IMG/VR virus record: IMGVR_UViG_3300009702_000053
Location: 1 to 37,720 of that record
DNA length: 37,720 nt
From: a virus
Reading direction: 5' to 3' (one strand)
The position numbers and the translations under genes were made by a program. Positions 7,579 to 15,950 of this stretch are shown here, one piece after another. Positions within the stretch are counted from its first letter, which is position 1, and each line of letters begins with the position of its first letter. Below the pieces are notes generated by a model. The model was given only the letters and a program-made list of their open reading frames with translations, was not told where the DNA came from and did not search any database.

Positions 7579-8205
7579 ATGAGTACCATAGACACTACTA
7601 AGTGGAAACAGATTCCCGGCTTTGATGGTGCTTACGAGATTCGTTGCATTGATGGTTTCGTTGAGATTCGTAGCTACAGGAAGAAAGGCGGCGGGTTAAT
7701 AAGAACACCACACCTTCTTCCTGGTCACACAATTCAACAAGGCCCAGAGGCAGGAAGGCGCAGCTTCAATCTGACATACCCAAACAGAAAGAAAGCATCC
7801 AAACAGGCAGCGTTGTGGCTTCTTATGACGTTTGAGGGACCTCTCCCCTTTCCTCGCGCAGAGGCTTGTCATAACGATGGAGACCAAACTAACGATGCCC
7901 TCTATAATCTAAGGTATGACAGCCACGGCAACAACGTGCGCGATCGCGAATATCATGGAACCAATATTGTGGGAGAACGAAATGGGCAGGCGAAGCTCAC
8001 TCCTGCCAACGTTCACCTTATTAGAACAGCAGATTCTACTAAGACGAGTTCGGAACTCGCGGAGCGTTTAGGCGTTAGTATAGATGCAGTCAATATGGCC
8101 CGCAAGGGCATAAGTTGGAGGGAACACCCTACCCCTGCACAAAGGAACTATGGGAGCACGAGATCTCCGAACTGGCAGCCTATAGGACAGAACAACAGTG
8201 TCTGA
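7579..8205 (+). CDS. NUMOD4-HNH homing endonuclease between terminase subunits
   Basis: From ATG 7579, one base after the small-subunit stop, the gene encodes about 208 residues. It has a NUMOD4 module (WKQIPGFDGAYEIR, then VEIRSY), an HNH_3-type catalytic region (ACHNDGDQTNDALYNLRY) and a C-terminal helix-turn-helix (AKLTPANVHLIRTADS and LGVSIDAV). The usual catalytic His pair is represented by ACHND. The 24868 gene is a clear paralog with the same domain order, and the 21253 gene is related. Its stop overlaps the large terminase start by 8 bp. It is a free-standing homing endonuclease inserted into the packaging operon. Confidence 0.88.
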   Translation: MSTIDTTKWKQIPGFDGAYEIRCIDGFVEIRSYRKKGGGLIRTPHLLPGHTIQQGPEAGRRSFNLTYPNRKKASKQAALWLLMTFEGPLPFPRAEACHNDGDQTNDALYNLRYDSHGNNVRDREYHGTNIVGERNGQAKLTPANVHLIRTADSTKTSSELAERLGVSIDAVNMARKGISWREHPTPAQRNYGSTRSPNWQPIGQNNSV

Positions 8206-9709
8206 GAGTCTTGAAAAGTTACTTGCCGGAATAAACCCTGACGAGCTGTTGATCGAAGTAGACCGCGAAATGGTCTCGCGTCCAGGTGGGTATTATTATT
8301 TCTTTCGTAAGGCATGGGAAGCTACCCAGCCCTTCCCACTGATTGAGGAACCATATATCGAGTTTCTTTGTCAGCATATGGAAGCGCTGCTGTTAGGTAA
8401 TATGAAATCCGGAAGGCTCGCAATAAACATTCCTCCTCGCCACTTGAAAACGTCAATCTGTGTTGTTTTCAGTTTGCCGTTTCTATGGACCCACGATCCG
8501 AAAGCGGGAGCAATCTTCTGTTCAAGAGACCAAGGCCAGGGCTGGGATTGTGCCAGAAAGACCAGACAGATTATCCAGAGCAAGTGGTACCAAGACCGTT
8601 GGGGCATCGCGCTTCAGGACGACGCTACGAAGGTCAACCGCTTTTACAACAATCACGGCGGCTCAAGACAGGCCCTAACCGTAAAGCAGCAGCTGACTGG
8701 TGATGGAGCGTCCGGTAAGTACGGCGGACTTATCGTTCTGGACGACCCAAACAAGCCCACAGATACGGACCTTGATTACCAGGAAATCAGGAACTGGTAC
8801 TCTACAACGCTACCGACCCGCTTTGCGGACTTGGCTAAAAGCCAGATCTGTATCGTCCAGCAGCGTATCTCTCAGAAGGACCTATCCGAGTTCGTCCTTG
8901 GTGGGACCGAGAACTATGAGCATGTCTGTCTTCCTATGGAGTTCGAGCCGAAGCGCAAGTGTAAGACTTCGATTGGTGAAGACTGGAGAACAAAGGAGGG
9001 CGAGCTTCTAAGCCCGCTCAGGAACACCCCGGAAGTTATCCAGCGGCTCAAAGACACGTTCGCTGATCCTCGTATTGCTCAGGCCCAACTCCAACAGCAA
9101 CCCTCGCTCTCTGATGGTAATATCTTCAAGACAGAGCACTTTGAGAACAAGTATACACAGCTGCCAGAGCATCTAAACTTTACCATCTCTTGTGACCTTA
9201 CATTCTCTGCAAACAAGAAGACCTCAGACTACGCGGTTCTTCAAGCATGGGGACATTCGTTGAATGATGGTAAGCACTATTTGGTTGACCAAGTGCGAGA
9301 GAAAATGGGCTTCATTGCCTCTGTCAACCGCATCATATCGCTGTACAAGCGTTTTCCTAACTCCACTATCTTAGTGGAGAAGGCAGCTAACGGATTTGGT
9401 GTTATCGAGATGCTTGAAAAGGCGGGTATGACAAATATCATCCCTGTAGCAGCCAATAAGAGCAACAAGATGCAACGAGCGGAGAGTGTTTCCTATCTGT
9501 TTGACCGTGGAGACGTATTGTTCCCTGCTACCGAGCCTGCTTGGTTTGATGATTATAAGAAAGAACTCTTGAGCTTCCCAGCTGGTCGTTATGACGACTG
9601 CGTTGATGGAACTACTATCTATTTATACTGGGCATCTGGGTCTAATCGAGGTGCTGTTGATTTGGCGGCTGCTTGCGACTTTGCAGGTGAGTTGGCACGC
9701 ATTTTATAA
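8198..9709 (+). CDS. terL: Terminase large subunit
   Basis: The 503-residue packaging motor has an ATPase domain with a Walker A-like PPRHLKTS at about residues 79-86 and Walker B LIVLDDP at 178-184. It also has an RNase H-like nuclease domain with SCDLTFSANKKTSDYAVL, a VEKAANG segment and a final acidic YDDCVDG. It translocates DNA into proheads and cuts it. Translation begins at GTG 8198, inside the end of the HNH gene; TAGGACAG upstream is a weak ribosome site, so coupling is likely. The length is normal and all motor motifs are present. Confidence 0.95.
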   Translation: MSESLEKLLAGINPDELLIEVDREMVSRPGGYYYFFRKAWEATQPFPLIEEPYIEFLCQHMEALLLGNMKSGRLAINIPPRHLKTSICVVFSLPFLWTHDPKAGAIFCSRDQGQGWDCARKTRQIIQSKWYQDRWGIALQDDATKVNRFYNNHGGSRQALTVKQQLTGDGASGKYGGLIVLDDPNKPTDTDLDYQEIRNWYSTTLPTRFADLAKSQICIVQQRISQKDLSEFVLGGTENYEHVCLPMEFEPKRKCKTSIGEDWRTKEGELLSPLRNTPEVIQRLKDTFADPRIAQAQLQQQPSLSDGNIFKTEHFENKYTQLPEHLNFTISCDLTFSANKKTSDYAVLQAWGHSLNDGKHYLVDQVREKMGFIASVNRIISLYKRFPNSTILVEKAANGFGVIEMLEKAGMTNIIPVAANKSNKMQRAESVSYLFDRGDVLFPATEPAWFDDYKKELLSFPAGRYDDCVDGTTIYLYWASGSNRGAVDLAAACDFAGELARIL

Positions 9710-9721
9710 GGACATCTTATT

Positions 9722-11158
9722 ATGAGTAACCGTTTTAGTAACATATTTGAAGGCATAAGCACTGTTGCTGACGCTATTAGAACAATCCGCCAGGATGGCA
9801 TGACCGACACGGTGAAGAAACTTGATGGTTTCTTCTCTGAGACTACTGGTGCTGGCATCAGTGGGTATGACAAGTTCACATCCTACGGATATGAAAAGCG
9901 TGCTGTCATTACAGAACCAGTTCTGGAGGCCCTCTACACGGACAACTACATAGCGGCAGTTATCGTAGATCGTATTGTGAATGATGCTCTTCGTAGTGGC
10001 TACAAAGTCAAGTGGAAGGATGGTGATCCTGAGCTTCAGAAGGATGTAGTTACGTGGGCAGAGAACTCCTACAATCTTACTCCGGTTGTTGCTAGGGCGC
10101 GCAAGTACAGCCGTCTGTATGGTGGAGGAGCAATCTTCTTGGGTGCCGATGATAGAGAGTTTGACCAGGAGATGGCTCCTAATGCTCCTATCAAGTTTAT
10201 TAGACCCCTTTCTAGCCGAGACCTGAAGCCAGATCCAGAGGGCTGGAATGTTGATCTCATCGATCAAGAGTTTGGAACAGTAGGTGAATACATACTTACT
10301 CTTCCATACCGAGGTTTAAGCGGCTCTGACGGTCCTGTGTATGTGGACTCAAGCCGTCTCATTCCCTTTTATGGCATTATCACAACTGACCGTAGGTTCT
10401 ACCAGACTGGTTGGGGCTTGAGCGTCCTTTCGCGTTGCTACGACGCTATCCTTCGTTATGAGGCAGGCTTTGATGCTGTTCAGCATTCCCTGCTGGAGTC
10501 TAGTGTGGGCATTTACAAGGTTGAGGGCTTCCTACAGGCTCTTGCAGCCCGCAATGTTGAGTTCCTTCGTGACAGAATGCAGCTTATCAATACAGCTAAG
10601 AGTGTCTTTCGCTCTATCGTTCTAGACACCAACGAGAGCTACGAACGAGTAGAGGCTCATCTGGGAGATGCAGCTTCTATTGTTGAGAAGCAAATGCTTC
10701 AGATTGCTGGTGCTGCTCGAATGCCTGTATCCATCATCTTCGGCATGGCACCTACTGGTCTAATCAACTCAACTGGTGAAACTGACCTTGAGGTTTGGGA
10801 TGGTCAGGTTGGGCAAGAACAAGCTCTTACTATTGGTCCAGCCATTCGCAATCTATATCAGGTTCTTCTTGCACAACCAGACAGCCCTACAGGTGGCAAG
10901 GTTCCAGAAGACCTTGAGATTATCTTCCCGGCTATCCGTAACCCAAGCCAGAAAGAAGAGACTAACAGACTAGTTCAGACTGTTGGAGCGCTCTCTGGAG
11001 CAACTACTTCTGGTATTATGAAGCCTGAGGAAGCGGCAATAATTCTCGTAGATGACTTGGGGCTCAAGCTAGATCTTGATTCTCGTAGAGCCGCTCTTGA
11101 GGCCATAAACACCTCTGGTGAGGATCTTATAAACCGTCCTGATAACATCAACGAATAA
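9722..11158 (+). CDS. Portal protein (DUF1073 type)
   Basis: The 478-residue protein resembles the DUF1073 portal family: KRAVITEPVLEALYTDNYIA, then VDRIVNDALRSGY, and RARKYSRLYGGGAIFLG with the typical aromatic-glycine strand. Later segments include PVSIIFGMAPTGLINSTGE and an acidic C-terminus. The portal forms the dodecameric ring through which terminase pumps DNA. AAGGA before ATG 9722 is the ribosome site. The Mu F-like protein follows after two bases. Confidence 0.92.
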   Translation: MSNRFSNIFEGISTVADAIRTIRQDGMTDTVKKLDGFFSETTGAGISGYDKFTSYGYEKRAVITEPVLEALYTDNYIAAVIVDRIVNDALRSGYKVKWKDGDPELQKDVVTWAENSYNLTPVVARARKYSRLYGGGAIFLGADDREFDQEMAPNAPIKFIRPLSSRDLKPDPEGWNVDLIDQEFGTVGEYILTLPYRGLSGSDGPVYVDSSRLIPFYGIITTDRRFYQTGWGLSVLSRCYDAILRYEAGFDAVQHSLLESSVGIYKVEGFLQALAARNVEFLRDRMQLINTAKSVFRSIVLDTNESYERVEAHLGDAASIVEKQMLQIAGAARMPVSIIFGMAPTGLINSTGETDLEVWDGQVGQEQALTIGPAIRNLYQVLLAQPDSPTGGKVPEDLEIIFPAIRNPSQKEETNRLVQTVGALSGATTSGIMKPEEAAIILVDDLGLKLDLDSRRAALEAINTSGEDLINRPDNINE

Positions 11159-11160
11159 CG

Positions 11161-11961
11161 ATGCAATACCCAGTATCAATCCCAGAAGCATTGGAGAGAG
11201 ATTACATGGCCCTGAGAAAGGGCATTGTATCCGGGTTGAACGATCTTGTCACCGAGACGGTGACGAGAGGCTTTGCCCGTTTCGATGCCGATGACCAAGA
11301 GTTGCCTCAAGAGCTGCAGGACATACTGGCAGCTCTAGGTATTTCTATAACTACAGTTCTTAATGACAAACGTCTTCGTAAACGTCTTAGAGTTCTTGCA
11401 AACCACATAACACAACAGAAGCTTGTCCAACTCACCCAGGTTTTGGGCACGCTTGTAATGCCGCCCAGCTCTGAGACTATTAATGTGTGGGTGGATGAGC
11501 AAGCTAAGATAATCGCGGCTGAGGTAGAAGCGCTTCTACTTCAGGTAGACGAAGACGTTAGAAAAGGTCTAAAGGCCGGTAAGCCCTTAGCGAAAGTTCG
11601 ATCCGAGATCGAGCAAAAGTCTAAGGCTACCGGCCTGCTGGCTGTTGCTGCTGCTTCAACAGCTGTATTGGCTTTGAATGCTACTGTAACACAAGAGATG
11701 GCCCAGAAGAGCGGTTCTACTCATTATCGTTGGATCGCTACGCAGGACTCCAAGACCAGAGCGTGGCACCAGGCACTACACAACACCATTCAGAGTTGGG
11801 ATAAGCCACCTATGGGTGGAGCTTGTAGTGCTTCATATAAAGGCCATCCCGGAGAGTGTCCAACTTGCCGCTGTCAGGCTATCCCGATCGCTGGTGAATA
11901 TGTAGCTCCTAAGAATGTTCAGATCACCCTGCAAGCCGGTGATACTACTGAGCAACTGTAA
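11161..11961 (+). CDS. Mu F-like head morphogenesis protein
   Basis: The 266-residue protein is helical over its first 180 residues and ends with the MuF signature: HYRWIATQDSKTRAWHQ, then SWDKPPMGG and GECPTCRCQAIPI. The CxxCRC and His residues in this region are conserved in the family. MuF proteins are minor head components that work with the portal and may be injected. It is the last late gene before the head genes are interrupted by the integrase/replication region. Confidence 0.9.
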   Translation: MQYPVSIPEALERDYMALRKGIVSGLNDLVTETVTRGFARFDADDQELPQELQDILAALGISITTVLNDKRLRKRLRVLANHITQQKLVQLTQVLGTLVMPPSSETINVWVDEQAKIIAAEVEALLLQVDEDVRKGLKAGKPLAKVRSEIEQKSKATGLLAVAAASTAVLALNATVTQEMAQKSGSTHYRWIATQDSKTRAWHQALHNTIQSWDKPPMGGACSASYKGHPGECPTCRCQAIPIAGEYVAPKNVQITLQAGDTTEQL

Positions 11962-12013
11962 TAGATTAATTGAATTTTGATAGAATAGTTACTTTTGATG
12001 ACTGGATTGCAGC

Positions 12014-12109
12014 ATGAATGAGGACCCTTTAGGAACAAAAGAGACAATAGCGCTAGTTATACTTTTGTGTGTTTTGGGCACTTTACTCAATTTAGACATT
12101 ATAAAGTAA
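12014..12109 (+). CDS. Possible 31-residue single-pass membrane peptide
   Basis: ATG 12014 opens a 31-codon frame with a charged N-terminus (MNEDPLGTKE) and one hydrophobic helix (TIALVILLCVLGTLLNL). It fills the gap between the MuF gene and the 12190 gene. No clear ribosome-binding site precedes it, so it is only tentative. The stop codon is embedded in an AGTAATAC motif (12105-12112). Confidence 0.4.
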   Translation: MNEDPLGTKETIALVILLCVLGTLLNLDIIK

Positions 12110-12189
12110 TACCCAGCTAATGATGACTTTACCCCGTAAAATACAAGGGAAAATCGGTCTTAGTCATACCGAGCTAAAGAGAACAAAAC

Positions 12190-12972
12190 ATGAGATTTGA
12201 GCCTTCACTCAATTTAGAGCATAAGAAGAATTGTATTATCTGTGAGGAGACACTGTTAGACAGTGAATTCACGAAAAGTTACAAATACCAGGGAAGAGAG
12301 ATAAATGTCAATCGCTGCCGTCTGTGTCTGGCTCATCTAGAGCAGCAGAAGGGCAAGCGCGAAGGCGTTACTCCAACAGAGCTAATAGAACCATTCGCTG
12401 CTCAGATTCTGGTCATTGGTCTTGATAGATATGAGGACCAATATGTGTTTGCTCGACGTAGATATGGAGAGGACCAGCTAGGCTGGACTTGTCCTACTGA
12501 TGCAGGCTTGAAGAGGGTCATAGAACTGTCTTACACAGATAGTTTGAATGACCAATATCCTTTCTTTATAGTCTTGGCAGGCTCTATGAAGGTTCAACGT
12601 CATGACGAGCGTTTTAGACATCTGGAGCGTGTTGCTGAAGAAGGCATGAGAGGAGCGATGGAACGTGGAAAGAGCGTCCAGTTCAGAGATTTAGGGCATA
12701 AACAGCATGGACTTGGTGAGTGGTATTCACCTTGTCAAATACAATTTCCACAGCTTGTAAGAGCCTACCAAGGACAGGCTTTCGTGGATGTGTGTAGTGA
12801 TGAGTTCCCTGATAAACATGTTCTGAAGAAAACAGCTGTTGAACTGACAGATCCAGCGGTAGCGGACCTTGACAGATTGCATCGCGTAATTATAGTTGCT
12901 GCATGGGCAAGTAGGTCTGCTGCGATTCGTAATAAGATTGGACAGAAGGCGCAACAGCTATTCGGAGTTTGA
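12190..12972 (+). CDS. Unknown protein with N-terminal zinc-ribbon motif
   Basis: The 260-residue product begins with a four-cysteine metal site (CIIC and CRLC, about 25 residues apart), similar to the N-terminal modules of the HNH proteins in this genome. The remainder mixes alpha and beta and contains no nuclease motif I can recognise (FVIGLDR-like and QHGLGEWYSP segments stand out). AAAGAG precedes ATG 12190. It lies between the structural genes and the integrase. It may be a DNA-binding or recombination-associated protein; no family assigned. Confidence 0.7.
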   Translation: MRFEPSLNLEHKKNCIICEETLLDSEFTKSYKYQGREINVNRCRLCLAHLEQQKGKREGVTPTELIEPFAAQILVIGLDRYEDQYVFARRRYGEDQLGWTCPTDAGLKRVIELSYTDSLNDQYPFFIVLAGSMKVQRHDERFRHLERVAEEGMRGAMERGKSVQFRDLGHKQHGLGEWYSPCQIQFPQLVRAYQGQAFVDVCSDEFPDKHVLKKTAVELTDPAVADLDRLHRVIIVAAWASRSAAIRNKIGQKAQQLFGV

Positions 12973-12993
12973 GGAAAGGATTAGGAGGTAGAA

Positions 12994-13050
12994 ATGAAGA
13001 GAAATATATGGAATATGAACAGAGTAATATTAGGATTGAAGAAAAGTTAG
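12994..13050 (+). CDS. Possible 18-residue leader peptide before integrase
   Basis: A perfect AGGAGG at 12983-12988 stands five bases before ATG 12994, which opens an 18-codon frame (MKRNIWNMNRVILGLKKS). It overlaps the upstream part of the integrase frame in a different phase. The quality of the ribosome site, matched to no other start, is the only evidence. It could be a leader peptide that couples or limits integrase translation. Confidence 0.35.
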   Translation: MKRNIWNMNRVILGLKKS

Positions 13051-13097
13051 TTAGCATTACGAATTGCCTTGACAAGATTCTATTGAGGCTGTATGAT
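13042..13097 (+). promoter_or_regulatory. Promoter for integrase, with shared upstream element
   Basis: TTGACA at 13069-13074 and TATGAT at 13092-13097 are 17 bp apart. AAAAGT at 13042-13047 begins 21 bp before the -35 of a shared element. It contains AGCATTAC, one base from the AGTATTAC motif; another relative, AGTAATATT, lies at 13022. Transcription would start near 13104, just before ATG 13119. Confidence 0.75.
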
Positions 13098-13118
13098 ATA
13101 AAGAGTGAGGAATCGAAT

Positions 13119-14306
13119 ATGAATGAAATGAATAATACTCGTTCTCCGAGTTACAACGACCTGTTTGATATAGAGTTTGCAGTCTGGAAGAAGACTGGAC
13201 GAAAAGGGCGGAAGCCCACTAAGGGCGTGATTGAGAGAGCAAGGCGCAACTGGAACAACCATATCCGAAGTTCTGACATTGGTATGATGCCCGTCAACCA
13301 TGTCACCAAGGATCGTGCTGCATTATTCATTGCTGGCTTGGACCTTGGGCATGATGCACGGGGCAAACTACTTCAATGGCTCCGTAGGTGTTCAGAGCGG
13401 GCTGTAGAAGCCGGTCATATCCGCTTTGACCCCTTCAAGAACGTGAGGGTAGCTAGGGAGCGTTCCACGGAAGATAAGATTAAGTTCTTCCACCCAACTG
13501 AGGAGTACCCAAAGATTCTCGCGAATGCCAGGGACGATGAAGCCAAAGAGCTATTTGGCTTTAGTATGGGCTCTGGAGCGCGGCCAGCGGAAGCTAAGGC
13601 ATTCTGCTGGGAAGATGTGGACTTACAGAATGGTTTTCTTACGTTCCGCTATGGTGGCTCCGAGGATGGTGCAACCAAGAGCGGTAAGCCGGTCAAGGTT
13701 CCTCTTCTGCCAGAAGCTAGACATTGGTTGGAGCATCGTATTACTCGTCTTCACAATGGAATGAAGCCTAAGAGCGGATTGCTATTCCCATCACCTATCA
13801 CAGGCAAGGCGTATAGCCGTAGTCCTGACTTTGGCCTTGAACAGGCTATCTTGGATGCTGGTCTTGAGAAGAATGGTCGTAGCCTCTACGCCTTTAGACA
13901 TGGATTCTGTGTAGCGCTAGCTAACGGTTTCTTTGGAGAAGATCTTGCACCGCGTCGTATTGCAAGAGAGCTGATGAGACAGGATGATCAGAAGGTCATT
14001 GATGTTTATTACAAGATCCTCACACCCACTCTGACAAAGAAGGCAGCTAACGCGGTTGCAATCACGAGTAAGATGGAGCAGACTCCAAGCGATGTAATAG
14101 TGAAACAGAGTAAGGAACCCGACCCTAGGAAGGTTGCATTTATGCAGCCTGGGCGGAATTCCTGTGTTTCCCCCATGATTTTGGGGCAATTTGAGCAGAC
14201 AAGGCGATTGGAACGCCCGCGTATTGAGGCACTCCGAAGTAGTGCCGCTGAGCTGCGTCATCAAGCCGATGCTCTCGATGCCCTAGCAGATGATCTGCTC
14301 AACTAA
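13119..14306 (+). CDS. int: Tyrosine recombinase / phage integrase
   Basis: The frame is open from TTG 12969. I place the start at ATG 13119 because GAGG lies 8 bases before it and a promoter lies just upstream; ATG 13008 would add a short coiled coil. The core has an N-terminal SAM-like domain and a catalytic domain with Arg in SGARPAEAK, a TKSGKPVKVPL strand with the Lys, Arg in LYAFRHGF and the nucleophilic Tyr in VIDVYYKIL. The usual His of HxxR is Tyr, and the later His/Trp position reads Gln (RQDDQ). About 100 residues follow the Tyr, ending in a helical tail (SSAAELRHQADALDAL). It would integrate and excise the phage genome. No attachment site could be identified. Confidence 0.85.
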   Translation: MNEMNNTRSPSYNDLFDIEFAVWKKTGRKGRKPTKGVIERARRNWNNHIRSSDIGMMPVNHVTKDRAALFIAGLDLGHDARGKLLQWLRRCSERAVEAGHIRFDPFKNVRVARERSTEDKIKFFHPTEEYPKILANARDDEAKELFGFSMGSGARPAEAKAFCWEDVDLQNGFLTFRYGGSEDGATKSGKPVKVPLLPEARHWLEHRITRLHNGMKPKSGLLFPSPITGKAYSRSPDFGLEQAILDAGLEKNGRSLYAFRHGFCVALANGFFGEDLAPRRIARELMRQDDQKVIDVYYKILTPTLTKKAANAVAITSKMEQTPSDVIVKQSKEPDPRKVAFMQPGRNSCVSPMILGQFEQTRRLERPRIEALRSSAAELRHQADALDALADDLLN

Positions 14307-14377
14307 GATTTCACCAAAGGTAGATGGTCTGCCTTGGTTATAATGTGAACAATCCTCATATTAGGAAATATAATGAC

Positions 14378-14614
14378 ATGACAATTAGACAAGATAATAT
14401 AGAACCTTTGCCAGGAGCGTTACAGCTCGAATGCGTTGGTCTCGGAACTTTCATCCTTGGTTTGGATGAGATTAGGCAAATTGTAGACCGCAATTCAAAC
14501 GGTGCTCGTATCAAGACACGAGATGGGCTGTTCTACAACCTTACAACTAGCTACCAAGAAGTTATGGAAGCCCTTTCAGAGGCTCGCATGATGCAAGAAG
14601 ATATGAGGAACTAA
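14378..14614 (+). CDS. Small FlbD-like protein of unknown function
   Basis: From ATG 14378 the gene encodes about 78 residues; an in-frame ATG at 14324 would add 18, but AAAGG is only three bases from it and a TATAAT (14339-14344) lies inside that extension. The pattern FILGLDEIRQIVD, then ARIKTRDGLFYNL and TSYQEVMEALSEA resembles small FlbD/SwrD-type beta proteins. The 16059 gene has a similar pattern. Its stop overlaps the next start (TAATG). The function is unknown. Confidence 0.6.
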   Translation: MTIRQDNIEPLPGALQLECVGLGTFILGLDEIRQIVDRNSNGARIKTRDGLFYNLTTSYQEVMEALSEARMMQEDMRN

Positions 14615-14970
14615 TGTCTGAAGGAAATGAAGACTCTGTTCTACAAGAACTCAGACAAAGGGTACTGGCGAAAAGGTCTGCCGAGGATAAGCCTACCTAT
14701 AAGAACGATACATTTGCAAAGGCGGCTGCGATGGCTGAGAAGGCCAATGAGATCGAACAGCAGCGGCGTATAGAGTACCTAAAAGAACAAGAGGAGCAAG
14801 AGGAGCCACAAGAGATCATAGTAGATCTACGAGGTTTTCATGTTGTTAGGCAGGATGTAGCTCATATCGTCTTCGAAAACGGCACTGGGCAGCGTCTCAC
14901 TCTGAGGAATTGGAAGGGTCGTTTAGTGCTCGACCAAGGCATTTGGAAAACAGCCATCAAGGAAGACTAA
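14614..14970 (+). CDS. Unknown protein with charged helix and small beta domain
   Basis: The 118-residue product has a long charged helix (AAAMAEKANEIEQQRRIEYL and a Glu-rich run) followed by a compact beta-rich C-terminal part (EIIVDLRGFHVVRQDVAHIV, then GQRLTLRNWKGRLVL). It is translationally coupled to the previous gene (TAATG). I do not recognise it. The layout suggests a structural or DNA-binding accessory of the early region. Confidence 0.65.
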   Translation: MSEGNEDSVLQELRQRVLAKRSAEDKPTYKNDTFAKAAAMAEKANEIEQQRRIEYLKEQEEQEEPQEIIVDLRGFHVVRQDVAHIVFENGTGQRLTLRNWKGRLVLDQGIWKTAIKED

Positions 14971-14971
14971 A

Positions 14972-15205
14972 ATGAAAAAAGTGAGTATTATCAGTACTTT
15001 AGCCTTGACAGCGTTAATCCTTGTGGGTTATACTGAAAGTACGAAGGCAAGTCAGGTCCCATACCTAGACTGCGCTGAGCGAGTAGCTGAACTAAGTGAT
15101 ACTCGCATCTTGAGCCGCCAGACGGCTCTACGAAAGGCACGAGTTTGGTGCCGTGAATTGAATACAACGGACCACCTATGGTTTCGCTCCATCATTGGTC
15201 ATTAA
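14972..15205 (+). CDS. Small exported protein whose signal-peptide region doubles as a promoter
   Basis: The 77-residue product starts with a good signal peptide (MKKVSIISTLALTALILVGY) and a possible cleavage site after TKA. It leaves a mature part of about 50 residues with two cysteines. GGAAG lies 7 bases before ATG 14972, one base after the previous stop. Its first 60 bases also contain a TTGACA promoter with the shared upstream element. A degenerate relative of the same stretch lies at 6281-6346, where it is only a promoter. The coding function is therefore likely but not certain. Confidence 0.6.
   Translation: MKKVSIISTLALTALILVGYTESTKASQVPYLDCAERVAELSDTRILSRQTALRKARVWCRELNTTDHLWFRSIIGH
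14977..15034 (+). promoter_or_regulatory. Promoter inside the start of the 14972 gene
   Basis: TTGACA at 15005-15010 is followed by TATACT at 15029-15034 (18 bp; or TTATAC at 17 bp). AAAAGT at 14977-14982 begins 22 bp before the -35 and leads into GAGTATTATCA. The first 40 bases match the 6286 promoter closely. Transcripts would serve the small genes and helicase downstream. Confidence 0.7.
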
Positions 15206-15217
15206 GGAAGTAAGAAG

Positions 15218-15412
15218 ATGAATAGCTTGAATAGAGACATCCACCGCTTGAAGGAGTACATCACTCAAGTTCGTGACATCAAAAAGTACCTTGTAAGAGA
15301 AGGGGATTTTGAGCGTGCTGCAGAAGCCGCTGCTCTTGAGCAAGACTTCTCTGAAACACTTCATATTCTCAACACGAGGGATGAAGGGCAGTTTCATGAA
15401 ACCAAAAGATGA
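15218..15412 (+). CDS. Small helical protein of unknown function
   Basis: The 64-residue product is almost entirely helical (HRLKEYITQVRDIKKYLV, then ERAAEAAALEQDFSETL). AAGGAAG precedes ATG 15218. It overlaps the next gene by 17 bp. Similar short coiled-coil proteins are common in phage early regions; no function can be given. Confidence 0.65.
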   Translation: MNSLNRDIHRLKEYITQVRDIKKYLVREGDFERAAEAAALEQDFSETLHILNTRDEGQFHETKR

Positions 15413-15611
15413 ATATTGGAGGCACAAAACCAACAATGTGTTCGTCCTCAAAGTGCTCGAAAGAACATTCAATGAGAATGGGGAACATATGAAGATTCAA
15501 CTACTTCCTACTAAACAGATTCTGTTCCTACGTAGAGATTCCGTTGAATTGGAGTTCTGCAAAATGGACGGCTCAGAGCTGGGTATCTTCCTGCTAAGTA
15601 CGGTGCCTTAA
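15396..15611 (+). CDS. Small beta-rich protein of unknown function
   Basis: ATG 15396, with AGGGCAG upstream, gives about 71 residues, starting MKPKDEYWRHKTNNVFVLKV. A strand-rich body follows (KIQLLPTKQILFLRRDSVEL). A longer in-frame start at 15309 would lie inside the 15218 gene and is unlikely. The start overlaps that gene by 17 bp, suggesting coupling. No family is recognised. Confidence 0.6.
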   Translation: MKPKDEYWRHKTNNVFVLKVLERTFNENGEHMKIQLLPTKQILFLRRDSVELEFCKMDGSELGIFLLSTVP

Positions 15612-15658
15612 TAGACAAAGACCAAATTACGTAGGGGACGGAAATGGTATGAAAGAGA

Positions 15659-15913
15659 ATGATAAAGAAGAAAAACCCCCGCAAGGTGGGAAGACCGCGC
15701 AAACCAACAGATGAAGAAGTAGAGATAGTGGCAGACAGAGTAGCTAAGACCATGATGTATGAGCTAGTCATCAATGCCTACCCTGTGTCCCAGCGAGAGA
15801 TCCCAATGGATATGATGGACAGGGATCCGAAGTTCTTAGAAAGAGTAGAAAAGGTTCTGCTTAGTAAGTTAACAGAGAAGCTCGATATCGAGTGGATAGA
15901 AAGTGGGGAGTAA
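15659..15913 (+). CDS. Small protein with an AT-hook-like motif
   Basis: The 84-residue product begins with a basic stretch containing RKVGRPRKP, an AT-hook-like core (GRP flanked by basic residues) that would bind the minor groove of AT-rich DNA. A helical, Met-rich region (EIVADRVAKTMMYEL) and an acidic C-terminus follow. Its position before the replication genes fits a DNA-binding accessory. The ribosome site is weak (GAAAGAGA). Confidence 0.6.
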   Translation: MIKKKNPRKVGRPRKPTDEEVEIVADRVAKTMMYELVINAYPVSQREIPMDMMDRDPKFLERVEKVLLSKLTEKLDIEWIESGE

Positions 15914-15914
15914 G

Positions 15915-15950
15915 ATGGGCAAGTATGATGCCGGTTGGGACGTAAACTAA
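15915..15950 (+). CDS. Possible 11-residue peptide
   Basis: GGGGAG at 15905-15910 stands four bases before ATG 15915, which opens an 11-codon frame (MGKYDAGWDVN). The strong ribosome site is the only support. If real it may be a leader peptide for the structured stretch that follows. Confidence 0.25.
   Translation: MGKYDAGWDVN

Noticed and set aside
12869-12896. TTGACA with TATAGT inside the 12190 gene
   Set aside because: It lacks the shared upstream element and lies within well-formed coding sequence; the better promoter is at 13069.
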